A DNA stretch of 43,731 nt from Woeseiaceae bacterium. GTDB taxonomy: Bacteria > Pseudomonadota > Gammaproteobacteria > Steroidobacterales > Woeseiaceae. Below are positions 17,746 through 26,527 of the stretch, in pieces. The position numbers and the translations under genes are program-made. The stretch spans positions 1-43,731 of the forward strand of contig JAJFKP010000020.1 in the NCBI GenBank assembly GCA_021773135.1, given 5' to 3'. How positions within the stretch are numbered: the stretch's first letter is position 1; every line of letters starts with the position of its first letter. The notes under the pieces were generated by a model that worked only from the letters and a program-made list of their open reading frames with translations, ran no database searches and was not told where the DNA came from.

Positions 17746-20493
17746 ATGTCCGTTCTCGACGTAGAGGTTACAGCTATGAATAAGCTAGCGCAGAAAAATT
17801 CGGAAGGATCCTTGTGGAAGGGAACGCGATCTATTGCATTGTTGGTAGTAGCGTTTGCGATGGTCGCCTGTGATGGCGCCAACCAGGGCGTTCAGATTGG
17901 CAACGGCCAGGGAGCCGACCCAGTCGTCGTCGACTTCCCGATTGCTTTTATTAAGGCGCCATTGCCGCTGGACGACAATGGTGATCTCGTCCAAACAGAT
18001 GTGCGTGAGCAGATTACCTTTGATTTTGGTGCAGACCTGTATGTTAAGGATCGTGCCTCGCCGAGTTCTCTTGCGACCAATGTCACCGGCGACCTAATGC
18101 AGGGCATGGCTGCGATTCGCGACGTCGAAATGAACTACGATGGCAGCACAGTCATTTTCGCCATGCGTGGACCAGTCGATCTCGGGCTGAATCTGGATGA
18201 CGAAGATCAGCCGTCGTGGAATATCTGGGAATACGCTTTCGAGACCGGCGCATTGCGCCGCATTATTGTAGGTGACGTTACGGCCGAGGGTGGGCACGAC
18301 GTCGCACCGCACTATCTTTCCGATGGGCGGATTATTTTTTCTTCGACGCGACAGCGTCGCTCGAACGCAATCCTCGTTGATGAAGGCAAGCCGCAGTTTC
18401 AGGCGCAGGACGAAGACGTCAATGAAGCGGCATTTTTACTGCATGTAATGGATGCAGACGGGACCAATATTCAGCAGGTTTCGTTTAACCAGAGTCATGA
18501 CCTGGACCCGACCGTACTCGCAAGCGGCAAGGTCGTTTTTAGCCGCTGGGATCACGCAGGCCCGAACAACGCGATCAACCTGTATCGCATGAACCCCGAT
18601 GGTTCCGAACTGGAGCTGCTCTACGGGCGCAACAGCCATGACACCGGCACGAACGGCGAAATCATTCAGTTCACGCAGCCGCGAGAGCTCGAGGATGGTC
18701 GTATCATGTCACTGGTGCGGCCTTTTACGGATACCAACGGTGGTGGCGATATCATCGTGATCGATACGCCGACCTACCTGGAAAACACGCAGCCTACCAA
18801 GGATAACCCGGGCATGGCTGGGCCTGCCCAGGCACAGGCGACAGTCGTTGAAGTCAATACTGCCCCTGGCGAAATTTCTCCGGGTGGGCGCTACAACTCG
18901 GTTTACCCGATTCAGGATGGCACCGGCCGCCTGCTGGTAAGCTGGAGTCAGTGTCGACTGACGGACATTGTGGATCCGGCCGTGCAGCCGCCGTTGCCAG
19001 TTGTTTTCTATCCGTGTACAGACGAGAACCTGATCAACCCGCTATATGTTGAAGCGGATCCGATCTACGGCATCTGGATCTATGATCCTCGCGACGAGAC
19101 GCAGTTACCGATCGTCCCGCCGGAAGAGGGCTTCATGTATACGGAAGTTGCATCGGCAGATCCGCGACCCGTGCCGCCGCTCATCCTCGATCAGGAAAAT
19201 CGTTTCCTCGCTGACCCGGACCTGGTTGAAGATGGCGAAGCGGTCTTAAGTATCCGCAATGTCTACGATTTCGATGGCGTGATGGTGGTACCGGACGTCG
19301 ATGCGCTTGCCAATCCGGCGACGACCACCGCTGATCAACGGCCCGCTCGATTCCTGCGCGTCGTCAAGGCGGTTTCGCTGCCGGATGAGGACGATCTGGA
19401 GCTCGAGAACGAAGCATTCGGACCCAACAGGGCCCTGGGGATGAAGGAAATCGTCGGCTATTCGATGATTGAACCCGACGGCTCGGTCATGATGAAAGTG
19501 CCGGCAAACACCGCGCTCCAGGTCAGCGTTCTCGATGCCAACGGCCGCCGCATTACCGCGAGGCACCAAAACTGGATTCAGTTGCGTCCGGGGCAATTGC
19601 TGGAGTGTAACGGCTGTCACGTGGCGCAAGGCGGTACGTCGCATGGTCGTTTCGATGCATTCGACAGCGCCTACGATGGTGCTGATGTTGCCGGAGCCGC
19701 ATTTAACTCTGGCACGGTCGACGCACTTTTTGTCGGTGACATTGGCGAAACCATGGCGGAGGTCCGGGCGCGAATCAGCTGCGGTGGCAGCGGTTGCTCG
19801 TCGATCGATCCCTCCATGGACGTCGAATATACGGACGTCTGGACGGATGAAGCCAAGGCGGGCAGGTTTGTCGATCCAAGCTTTACCTATTCGTACATTG
19901 ATTTGACGACGACGGCACCTACGTCGGTAAATTGCATCACGCAGGACTGGGCCGCAAACTGCCGTACCGTGATTAACTACGAATTTCATATTCACCCGCT
20001 TTGGGGTGCTGACCGGGCAATTCTCGATCCAAATACCGGGCTGCCGATCCTTGATCCGATCACAGCGCTGCCGCTGACCAAATGTACCGATTGTCATTCC
20101 CTTGCCGATTCGGCTGCTACGCCAATGATACCGGCCGGGCAACTCGATTTAAGCGACGGGCTGGATATACTCGTGCCGGAGCAATTCAATTCCTATCGTG
20201 AATTACTGTTTCAGGATGACGAGCTTGAACTGGACGCCAATGGCGCCCTGGTGCCGCGAATGATCGTGATCGGCCAGGACGTTGACGGCAATGACATTTT
20301 AGCAACAGCAAGGGTCAACCCCTCTATGACTGCTGGCGGCGCCAATGCATCGAATCGATTCTTCAGCCGATTCGACTCGTTGGCCGACATGCACAGTGGG
20401 TTCTTATCAGACGCGGAGAAACGCTTAATTGCGGAATGGTTGGATGTTGGAGCGCAATATTACAACAATCCTTTCGACGTCCCGATCAATTAG
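17746..20493 (+). CDS. HzsA-related diheme lipoprotein with PD40 propeller
   Basis: 915 residues. A lipobox at VVAFAMVAC (C42) makes it a lipoprotein. Blade motifs follow: YDGSTVIFAMRGP, YLSDGRIIFSSTRQRR, LASGKVVFSRWDH and NLYRMNPDGSELELLYG, the PD40/TolB-type repeats. In the C-terminal half, haem sites CNGCH (621-625) and CTDCH (780-784) are present. This layout matches HzsA-like proteins, relatives of the hydrazine synthase alpha subunit, which in most bacteria do not make hydrazine and are of unknown function. Either ATG 17746 (GGAGG 10 nt upstream) or ATG 17776 (AGAGG 8 nt upstream) could start it. It heads a plus-strand operon; the next gene begins inside its 3' end. Confidence 0.85.
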   Translation: MSVLDVEVTAMNKLAQKNSEGSLWKGTRSIALLVVAFAMVACDGANQGVQIGNGQGADPVVVDFPIAFIKAPLPLDDNGDLVQTDVREQITFDFGADLYVKDRASPSSLATNVTGDLMQGMAAIRDVEMNYDGSTVIFAMRGPVDLGLNLDDEDQPSWNIWEYAFETGALRRIIVGDVTAEGGHDVAPHYLSDGRIIFSSTRQRRSNAILVDEGKPQFQAQDEDVNEAAFLLHVMDADGTNIQQVSFNQSHDLDPTVLASGKVVFSRWDHAGPNNAINLYRMNPDGSELELLYGRNSHDTGTNGEIIQFTQPRELEDGRIMSLVRPFTDTNGGGDIIVIDTPTYLENTQPTKDNPGMAGPAQAQATVVEVNTAPGEISPGGRYNSVYPIQDGTGRLLVSWSQCRLTDIVDPAVQPPLPVVFYPCTDENLINPLYVEADPIYGIWIYDPRDETQLPIVPPEEGFMYTEVASADPRPVPPLILDQENRFLADPDLVEDGEAVLSIRNVYDFDGVMVVPDVDALANPATTTADQRPARFLRVVKAVSLPDEDDLELENEAFGPNRALGMKEIVGYSMIEPDGSVMMKVPANTALQVSVLDANGRRITARHQNWIQLRPGQLLECNGCHVAQGGTSHGRFDAFDSAYDGADVAGAAFNSGTVDALFVGDIGETMAEVRARISCGGSGCSSIDPSMDVEYTDVWTDEAKAGRFVDPSFTYSYIDLTTTAPTSVNCITQDWAANCRTVINYEFHIHPLWGADRAILDPNTGLPILDPITALPLTKCTDCHSLADSAATPMIPAGQLDLSDGLDILVPEQFNSYRELLFQDDELELDANGALVPRMIVIGQDVDGNDILATARVNPSMTAGGANASNRFFSRFDSLADMHSGFLSDAEKRLIAEWLDVGAQYYNNPFDVPIN

Positions 20494-21238
20494 AGCGCTG
20501 TTCATAGCGGTGCTGGCAGTCGTAACGACCCAGACCCCGAACACCGCGATTGCTCAGGCCGCCGGAGAGTACCGAACAGTATCGGTGGCCGATCCATACC
20601 TGGAGATGCATACCGGGCCCGGTCGCGGCTACCCGGTATTCCACGTGGTCGATCGAGGCGCTGACATCGAAATCATCATGCGCCGCACCGACTGGTTCCA
20701 GGTCAGAGCTGCCGATGGCACCGAGGGCTGGGTCGATCGGACGCAGATGGAGCGCACCCTGCAGCCCAGTGGCAGTGAAATCCAGTTTGCCGAGGCGAAT
20801 TTGCAGGATTTCACGGATTCCACCTGGGAAATGGGTGTTTTGGCCGGCGATTTCGGCGGCGCCAACATCGTTTCCGTCTTTGGCGGGTATTCCGTCAACC
20901 CAAACGTCTCAATAGAGGTATGGGGTTCACAGATTTTAGGAAATTTTTCGAACGGCTGGATGGGCAGTGTTAACTTAACGCATGAGGCCTGGCCCGACTG
21001 GCGCGTTTCGCCGTTTTTCACGCTTGGAACCGGAGTAATCCATACCGAGCCGAAATCGACCATCATTCAGGGCGAGGATCGTACGGACCAGGTTGCTCAC
21101 GCAGGCGCCGGATTTCGTGTTTACGCAACACGGCGTTTTATCCTGAGGGCAGAGTTTAAAAGCTATGTGGTGTTTACGAGCCGCGACGACAATGAGGAAG
21201 TAGAAGAATGGAAAGTCGGTTTCGCCTTCTTTTTCTAG
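20444..21238 (+). CDS. SH3-domain plus outer-membrane beta-barrel-like protein
   Basis: 264 residues from the ATG at 20444; a TTG at 20429 preceded by GGAG is the alternative. A signal peptide (SIRALFIAVLAVVTT, cleavage near IAQA) leads into a bacterial SH3 domain (YLEMHTGPGRGYPVFHVV, DWFQVRAADGTEGWVDRTQM). The remaining ~150 residues alternate polar and aromatic residues (VSVFGGYSVNPNVSIEVWGS, FRVYATRRFILRAEFKSYVVF) and end in WKVGFAFFF, a terminal Phe typical of barrels inserted by the BAM complex. It overlaps the HzsA-like gene by 50 nt and the following gene by 31 nt. The SH3 part may bind peptidoglycan or a partner. Confidence 0.82.
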   Translation: MLERNITTILSTSRSIRALFIAVLAVVTTQTPNTAIAQAAGEYRTVSVADPYLEMHTGPGRGYPVFHVVDRGADIEIIMRRTDWFQVRAADGTEGWVDRTQMERTLQPSGSEIQFAEANLQDFTDSTWEMGVLAGDFGGANIVSVFGGYSVNPNVSIEVWGSQILGNFSNGWMGSVNLTHEAWPDWRVSPFFTLGTGVIHTEPKSTIIQGEDRTDQVAHAGAGFRVYATRRFILRAEFKSYVVFTSRDDNEEVEEWKVGFAFFF

Positions 21239-21930
21239 AGCGATGTTCCCGGAGATCAGCAAAATTATTCGTGTTGATCCCACTGTTTGCCTTCGTCCTG
21301 TCAGGATGTGCTGCAACCAAGAATCTTTTCGGCCTGGGTGAGGAAGAAGCACTGCCACCCGCTGAAATCCCGGAAGGGCAGGTCATTGAGCCCGAGGTCC
21401 AGAGACGCGAAATCAAAGAGCCCGATATTGATTCCGAGGACTTCGAGATTGGCGCCTTTGCCGGTGTCATGAGCATTGAGGATTTCGGCTCAGACCTGGT
21501 TTATGGCGTGCGCCTGGCATACCACGTCACCGAAGGCTTCTTCGTCGAAGGCTCGGTCGGACAATCTGAAGGCGGGCTGACCAGTTTCGAGGTCCTGAGC
21601 GGTGGCGCGCCGCTTTTGTCGGAGAGTGAACGCACGTTGACCTATTACAACCTCAATGTTGGCTACAACATCCTGCCGGGTGAGGGCTTTGTCGGTGCCG
21701 GTCGCGCTTATAATACTGCGTTATATCTGAGTGCGGGTCTGGGTTCGACATCATTCGCCGGCGATGACCGCTTCACCGTCAATTTTGGCGCCGGTTACCG
21801 GTTTCTGCTGAACGATTCCATTGCACTGCATGTCGATTTTCGCGATCACCTTTTTGATATCGACCTGCTCGGTGACGAAAAAACCGCGCATAACCTGGAA
21901 GGGTCACTGGGCGTGACTTGGTTCTTCTGA
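21208..21930 (+). CDS. Lipoprotein with small outer-membrane beta-barrel-like domain
   Basis: 240 residues. Lipobox FVLSGC near residue 34 follows a basic N-region. A Pro/Glu-rich linker (EEEALPPAEIPEGQVIEPEV) leads to an eight-strand-like domain (FEIGAFAGVMSIEDFGSDLV, LAYHVTEGFFVEGSVG, YLSAGLGSTSF, LGVTWFF) that again ends in Phe. An acylated N-terminus with a barrel-type C-terminus is unusual; the linker could span from the inner leaflet to the barrel. GAGGAAG upstream supports the ATG at 21208, 31 nt before the end of the SH3-barrel gene, so the two barrels are translationally coupled and may form one complex. Confidence 0.8.
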   Translation: MESRFRLLFLERCSRRSAKLFVLIPLFAFVLSGCAATKNLFGLGEEEALPPAEIPEGQVIEPEVQRREIKEPDIDSEDFEIGAFAGVMSIEDFGSDLVYGVRLAYHVTEGFFVEGSVGQSEGGLTSFEVLSGGAPLLSESERTLTYYNLNVGYNILPGEGFVGAGRAYNTALYLSAGLGSTSFAGDDRFTVNFGAGYRFLLNDSIALHVDFRDHLFDIDLLGDEKTAHNLEGSLGVTWFF

Positions 21931-21977
21931 GGAAGGGGTCACGGTTCACTGACCGAAGCCCGCGATAAGCTTGGAGA

Positions 21978-22220
21978 ATGAGCATGAGAAAGCACATGAT
22001 TTTGCGCGTTCTGTTGTCCCTGGTGGCGTTGGCTGCCTTGTCAGGCTGCAGCGGCATCGAGCCGTGGGTCAAGCCATACGAACGCGACCGACTGGCTGAT
22101 CCGATCATGTTCCTGGACATGGATCCGGTTTCGAGCGCCTACATCTACCACGTGTACGAGGCCCGGGAAGGCGCACGCGGTGGTGAGGGTACGGCCGGCG
22201 GAGGATGCGGCTGCAACTAG
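21978..22220 (+). CDS. DUF4266 mini-lipoprotein with Gly/Cys tail
   Basis: 80 residues; ATG 21978 or ATG 21984. Lipobox ALSGC followed by SGIEPWVKPYERDRLADPIM, a central DPVSSAYIYHVYEAREGARGG and the end GTAGGGCGCN. This is the whole DUF4266 signature (PF14086). The family usually sits beside DUF3570, as here, and often beside ApbE flavin transferase and thioredoxin genes, neither of which is in this window. The conserved Cys/Gly tail suggests a metal site or a modified peptide; function is unproven. It follows the barrel lipoprotein by 47 nt. Confidence 0.9.
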   Translation: MSMRKHMILRVLLSLVALAALSGCSGIEPWVKPYERDRLADPIMFLDMDPVSSAYIYHVYEAREGARGGEGTAGGGCGCN

Positions 22221-22382
22221 CAGCACGCTCAGAATGACTCACACGGCAAGACTCATCGTAATGACCGTACGCAAATTGCTGACGTTTGTACTTCGGCAAT
22301 GTGGGTCTTCCTGCGGACCCGCCGTGACGCGATCTCGCCTGAATCTCTCTGTATGCACGGCAGATTCATCTGGAACCTGCTC

Positions 22383-23519
22383 ATGATTTTCATTCGTCTA
22401 ACCGTTCTGCTATGCCTGTCCGCTGCCATGTTTGGTCAGGCGGTATTGGCGAGTGTGCTGCCCGAAGATCGCACGGATTTTCTGTATCACCGCTACGACG
22501 GTGGTGGTGTCACGATCGACGGTCCGTCGGTGCTGGTCCGTAAATCGGTCGGCAAGAGCGTGTCGCTCTCGGCGAATTATTACGTTGACATGGTCAGTTC
22601 TGCGTCGATCGATGTCATCACGACCGCAAGTCCTTATACCGAGGAACGCACCCAGTATTCGTTTTCTGCGGACTATCTGCGTGGCAATACGACCATGTCG
22701 ATGGGCTACACAAACAGCACCGAATCCGACTTCGACGCCAATACCTATCATCTGGCGGTCAGCCAGGACATGTTCGGTCAGCTTACGACGCTGACGCTTA
22801 GCTATTCTTTTGGCGATGACGTTGTAGGCAAGTCCGACGACCCGAATTTTAGTGAAGACAATACGCGTCAACACTACGGCATTGGCGTCACGCAAATTCT
22901 GACTCGCAATATGATCGCTGCCCTCAATGTAGAGGTCATCACGGACGAGGGGTTTCTGAACAACCCGTACCGATCGGTAAGATTCCTGGATCCGGAACTG
23001 GCAACCGGTTTCGATTTCGAGAAAGAGCTGTATCCGCGGACGCGCACGTCAAACGCGGTCGGCATTCGCACAAAGTACTATCTTCCGTACCGCGCCGCGC
23101 TTGAAGCGCAGTATCGATATTTCATCGATACGTGGGATATCGAGTCGCATACTGGGTCAGTGTCTTACATACAGCCCTGGCGAGACTTTGTGCTGACCGC
23201 GAAGTACCGCTATCACACGCAAACCGGCGCACATTTTTATCGCGACATGTTTTCGCGATCTGAGGCGACCAATTTCCGGGGTCGTGACAAAGAGCTCAGC
23301 CCATTGTCGAGCCAGACTTTTAAACTGAGCCTTGCCTATGAATGGCTGCCAGATGGATGGGGGTTCATTGACAAAGGCACAATTAACGCCTCGCTGGATT
23401 ACCTCGTGGTTGATTACGAAGACTTTCGCGACATCTCAACGGGTGCGATCCTCGGCGAAGAGCCCCTGTACCAACTTGAAGCAAATGTCTTTCAACTCTT
23501 CTTTTCCTTCTGGTATTAG
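22383..23519 (+). CDS. DUF3570-family outer-membrane barrel protein
   Basis: 378 residues from the ATG at 22383, chosen because it begins a clean signal peptide (MIFIRLTVLLCLSAAMFGQA, cleavage near VLAS); ATG 22353 is the alternative. The mature start EDRTDFLYHRYDGGGVTIDG and the strand series SVSLSANYYVDMVSSASID, YTEERTQYSFSADYLRG and TTLTLSYSFGDDVVG are diagnostic of DUF3570. It ends FQLFFSFWY, a barrel-type aromatic end. It probably forms a roughly 16-strand outer-membrane barrel. The 162 nt after DUF4266, where ApbE often sits in related loci, hold no recognisable gene. It is the last gene of the operon. Confidence 0.9.
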   Translation: MIFIRLTVLLCLSAAMFGQAVLASVLPEDRTDFLYHRYDGGGVTIDGPSVLVRKSVGKSVSLSANYYVDMVSSASIDVITTASPYTEERTQYSFSADYLRGNTTMSMGYTNSTESDFDANTYHLAVSQDMFGQLTTLTLSYSFGDDVVGKSDDPNFSEDNTRQHYGIGVTQILTRNMIAALNVEVITDEGFLNNPYRSVRFLDPELATGFDFEKELYPRTRTSNAVGIRTKYYLPYRAALEAQYRYFIDTWDIESHTGSVSYIQPWRDFVLTAKYRYHTQTGAHFYRDMFSRSEATNFRGRDKELSPLSSQTFKLSLAYEWLPDGWGFIDKGTINASLDYLVVDYEDFRDISTGAILGEEPLYQLEANVFQLFFSFWY

Positions 23520-23575
23520 GATCTCCTTGCCAGGATGCGCTAGTCATCCGTTCCACCCGCTGACGACTTACTCTC

Positions 23576-23591
23576 ACAGATCTTGATCTGT
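23576..23591. terminator. Weak terminator or palindrome after the DUF3570 operon
   Basis: ACAGATC and GATCTGT form a 16-bp interrupted palindrome with a TT centre, 56 nt past the DUF3570 stop, followed by TTTACCC. As RNA it would fold as a 5-bp stem with a 6-base loop, which is weak. A factor-binding site for the next operon is equally possible. Confidence 0.3.
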
Positions 23592-23795
23592 TTACCCGCA
23601 CCAGAAGGAGAATCGGGCTACAGACCCATTCGCTTGCGTGGTCTGCATACGGCAAGTCACCCGGTGCAAATCAGCCTTTAGCGCAATAAATGTCTATTCG
23701 TGCCGGCCATTTGGTTCGAAAAGGAACTGGCGGGTCACAGGGCTTTAGCCGCGATTCGTCGTACAATGTCGCTTCCAGATCAAAAGGGAGAAACC

Positions 23796-24236
23796 ATGGG
23801 ACGGTTGGCCGGTATTGCACGACGTAAAAATAAACGCGCGCCAATGGAGACCCTCGAATCCGCTGACTTAAGCTGCGCAAGCGGTGTTGCCGGAGATTTA
23901 CGCGGCAAGCCGGGAAATCGACAGGTCACCCTGTTGTCGACGCGCGACTGGCAGTCCGCCTGTAACGAGCTCGGCGACGAGCTCCTCCCCTGGACAGTGC
24001 GCCGCGCTAACCTCTTAATCGACCAGATCGACTTGCCCAGGGCTGCCGGCCACATCATTGCAATCGGACCTTCGCGGCTGCGGACCACGATGGAGGTTGA
24101 TCCTTGTTCGCGCATGGATGAGCAGGCGCCCGGTCTCAGGAAGGCGCTGCTTGCCGACTGGCGCGGTGGCGTTGCCTGCGAGGTGATTGAGGGCGGCACG
24201 GTAGCCGTAGGCGACGATGTGAGCATCATCGAATGA
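23796..24236 (+). CDS. MOSC-domain protein
   Basis: 146 residues from the ATG at 23796, which has GGGAGA 5 nt upstream; the frame is open from 23700 but without a good start. The sequence has MOSC features: a short N-terminal strand, GVAGDLRGKPGNRQVTLLS, LPWTVRRANLLIDQIDLP, and the metal/cofactor-site-like DPCSRMDEQAPGLRKALL, in which the Cys is in the usual place. MOSC proteins carry out sulfur transfer or molybdenum-cofactor-dependent reduction. It is short, like YiiM-type single-domain members. It overlaps lemA by 4 nt (ATGA). Confidence 0.85.
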   Translation: MGRLAGIARRKNKRAPMETLESADLSCASGVAGDLRGKPGNRQVTLLSTRDWQSACNELGDELLPWTVRRANLLIDQIDLPRAAGHIIAIGPSRLRTTMEVDPCSRMDEQAPGLRKALLADWRGGVACEVIEGGTVAVGDDVSIIE

Positions 24237-24799
24237 CGTGGCTTGTGGGGGCGCTGATGGCGGCCGGTGTACTGGTCGCCGTACTTTACAACCGGCTGGT
24301 CCGGGACCGGAATCGCGTTGCTGCGGCATGGAGTGACATCGATGTGCAGCTGCAGCGGCGACATGACCTGATTCCACAGTTAGTGAAAGCAGTTGACCAG
24401 TATGCTGGCTATGAGCAAGCGACGCTGGAAGCTATAACGGCGCTGCGCGTTGAGGCAATCGAGCTGCACGGAACAGGTGATGTCGGCCGACTGGGGCAAA
24501 AGGAGGAGGAACTCAACGTGGGACTTCAGAGGCTCATTGCCGTTGCCGAGAATTATCCTGATCTCAAAGCCAATGAGAATTTCCTGAAACTGCAAGAAGA
24601 TCTTGTAGAAACTGAAAACTACCTGCAGTTTGCGAGGCGTTTCTACAACGGCTCGGTTCGACAATTTAATACCCGCGTTGAAACGGTGCCGCATAACCTG
24701 ATCGCTGGCTGGTTTTCTTTCACAACCAGAGAGTATTTCCAGAAGACCTCCGATGAGGCAGCAAACGTTCCGTTGGTCCAACTTGGCACAATTGAATGA
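24233..24799 (+). CDS. lemA: LemA-family protein
   Basis: 188 residues: an N-terminal anchor (LVGALMAAGVLVAVLYNRLV) and a long helical body with the LemA signature NRVAAAWSDIDVQLQRRHDLIPQLVKAV and, later, YPDLKANENFLKLQEDL. The exposed domain is a helical bundle. LemA proteins are membrane proteins of unknown job, linked in several bacteria to envelope quality control or DUF2207/TPM partners. The gene overlaps both neighbours by 4 nt, so MOSC, LemA and DUF2207 are coupled. Confidence 0.95.
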   Translation: MTWLVGALMAAGVLVAVLYNRLVRDRNRVAAAWSDIDVQLQRRHDLIPQLVKAVDQYAGYEQATLEAITALRVEAIELHGTGDVGRLGQKEEELNVGLQRLIAVAENYPDLKANENFLKLQEDLVETENYLQFARRFYNGSVRQFNTRVETVPHNLIAGWFSFTTREYFQKTSDEAANVPLVQLGTIE

Positions 24800-26502
24800 G
24801 GCATGTCTGTCTAAGCCTGCTGCCTTGGTTGCTGTTCGCGGCGCAGTCGATCTCTGCTGACGAGCGAATCCTAAGCTATCACAGCGATATTCTGGTCAGG
24901 GCTGATGGCTGGATTGAGGTAACTGAAACAATCAAGGTCCGGGCCGAAGGCCAGCAAATACGGCGCGGCATTTTCCGCGATTACCCGGTCAGGTACAAAG
25001 ATGCGTTCGGCAACAATGTCAAGGTGCTATACGAACCGCAGTCCGTGCTGCGCAATGGCAACAGCGAAGAATTTAATTCCGAGTCACGTGGCACAAATGT
25101 CCGCACCTATTTCGGCAGTGCGAATCGCATGCTGACAAACGGCGACCACACCTATACCTATCGATACGATGCCGGCCGTATGCTCGGATACTTCGAGGAC
25201 TATGACGAGCTTTACTGGAACGTCACCGGTAACGGCTGGGATTTTCCAATTGACTCCGCGTCGGCGTCCGTGTCTTTTGAATTTGAAGTTCCGCAAGATC
25301 AGGTTATACCGTTTGCTTATGTTGGGCCGTTCGGCGCCGAAGGCGGGCGCGGGTATGCAGCGACTTTTACACGATCAGGTGGCGTGAATTTTCAGGTTCG
25401 GCGGCCGCTGGCGCTGCGTGAAGGGCTGACCATCGCGGTCCGATGGCCGAAAGGAATAATCGTTCCGCCCAGTGACACCCAGAAATTGATCTGGCTTTTG
25501 TCGGACAATCTTAACCTCCTTGTAGCGCTCGGCGGGCTGCTCGCGATGCTTAGTTACTACATACCCGTATGGCAAAATTATGGCAAAGACCCTGTGCCGG
25601 GTGTTGTGGCAACCATGTACGAGCCACCCGAGGGCTTTTCGCCGGGCTCACTCCGTTATATCGAAAAGATGGGCTACGACAATGACGTGATGACGGCCGC
25701 CGTTGTCAGCCTCGCTGTGAAAGGCTATTTGCGTATTGATGTAGACGACGACACGCATACGCTGCATCGTCTCGACCCTGCTCCGGATGCACCGGCCCTG
25801 GCAACGGGCGAGCAGGCGTTATACGACGCGTTGTTTGGCAGTGGTCGAAAACTCAAGCTCGTGGACGACAACCACGAGCGAGTCGGACGCGCAAAGAAAG
25901 TACACGAAAAGTCCCTGAAAAATGATTATCACCTACGCTATTTCACGACCAACGGCCTTCTCAATATGCCTGCGCTCGTCGTCGGCGTCATATCAAGTAT
26001 TGTTGCGCTCAGCCTGGGGCCGGGTCTTTTTGTATTTATCTGCATTGCAGCTATGCTGGTGACGGTTATTTTATTCGCAATCATAATGAAGAAACCGACG
26101 GCACCGGGGCGCCGGCTCCTCGACAGATCGGCCGGTTTTCGTGAGTACCTGGAGATTGCGGAAAAGGATGAGATGAATCTGCGGAATCCGCCCGACAAGA
26201 CTCCTGAATTGTTCGAGAGTTACCTGCCGTTTGCACTTGCGCTTGGCGTGGAGCAGCAATGGGCAGAGCGATTTGCGCGAATTTTCGCCGGACTAAAGGG
26301 TCCGAATAATGCGCAATGGCAGCCGTCCTGGTACAACGGTTCCTGGAATAATTTTGACCTGAGCGCGAATGCGTCCAGCCTGTCAGGTGGGCTTGGCAGC
26401 GCTATCAGCTCGTCCATCACACCGCCGGGGTCTTCATCCGGCAGTGGCGGCGGCGGGTTTTCCGGCGGCGGCGGCGGTGGTGGTGGCGGTGGTGGTTGGT
26501 AG
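24796..26502 (+). CDS. DUF2207 membrane protein with Gly-rich C-terminus
   Basis: 568 residues. A signal peptide (VCLSLLPWLLFAAQSISADE) leads into an extracytoplasmic beta-rich DUF2207 domain (SYHSDILVRADGWIEVTETI, RGIFRDYPVRY). A membrane segment lies near residues 235-255, a cytoplasmic part starts near YEPPEGFSPGSLRYIEKMGYD, and a second helical pair follows near 390-430. The end is low-complexity Gly with Ser/Phe and a final Trp, typical of DUF2207 and TPM proteins. LemA and DUF2207 are regular neighbours and likely interact. The ATG overlaps the lemA stop. Confidence 0.93.
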   Translation: MRHVCLSLLPWLLFAAQSISADERILSYHSDILVRADGWIEVTETIKVRAEGQQIRRGIFRDYPVRYKDAFGNNVKVLYEPQSVLRNGNSEEFNSESRGTNVRTYFGSANRMLTNGDHTYTYRYDAGRMLGYFEDYDELYWNVTGNGWDFPIDSASASVSFEFEVPQDQVIPFAYVGPFGAEGGRGYAATFTRSGGVNFQVRRPLALREGLTIAVRWPKGIIVPPSDTQKLIWLLSDNLNLLVALGGLLAMLSYYIPVWQNYGKDPVPGVVATMYEPPEGFSPGSLRYIEKMGYDNDVMTAAVVSLAVKGYLRIDVDDDTHTLHRLDPAPDAPALATGEQALYDALFGSGRKLKLVDDNHERVGRAKKVHEKSLKNDYHLRYFTTNGLLNMPALVVGVISSIVALSLGPGLFVFICIAAMLVTVILFAIIMKKPTAPGRRLLDRSAGFREYLEIAEKDEMNLRNPPDKTPELFESYLPFALALGVEQQWAERFARIFAGLKGPNNAQWQPSWYNGSWNNFDLSANASSLSGGLGSAISSSITPPGSSSGSGGGGFSGGGGGGGGGGGW

Positions 26503-26527
26503 TCAATCCTAAAGGGTGTTCTAAGTC

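Noticed and set aside
19246-20142. 298-residue minus frame inside the HzsA-like gene
   Set aside because: It is a shadow of the plus-strand coding frame; no domain signature on its own.
17746-20493. Hydrazine synthase (anammox)
   Set aside because: No HzsB/HzsC or other anammox genes are present and the gene content is proteobacterial; HzsA-like proteins are widespread with unknown roles.
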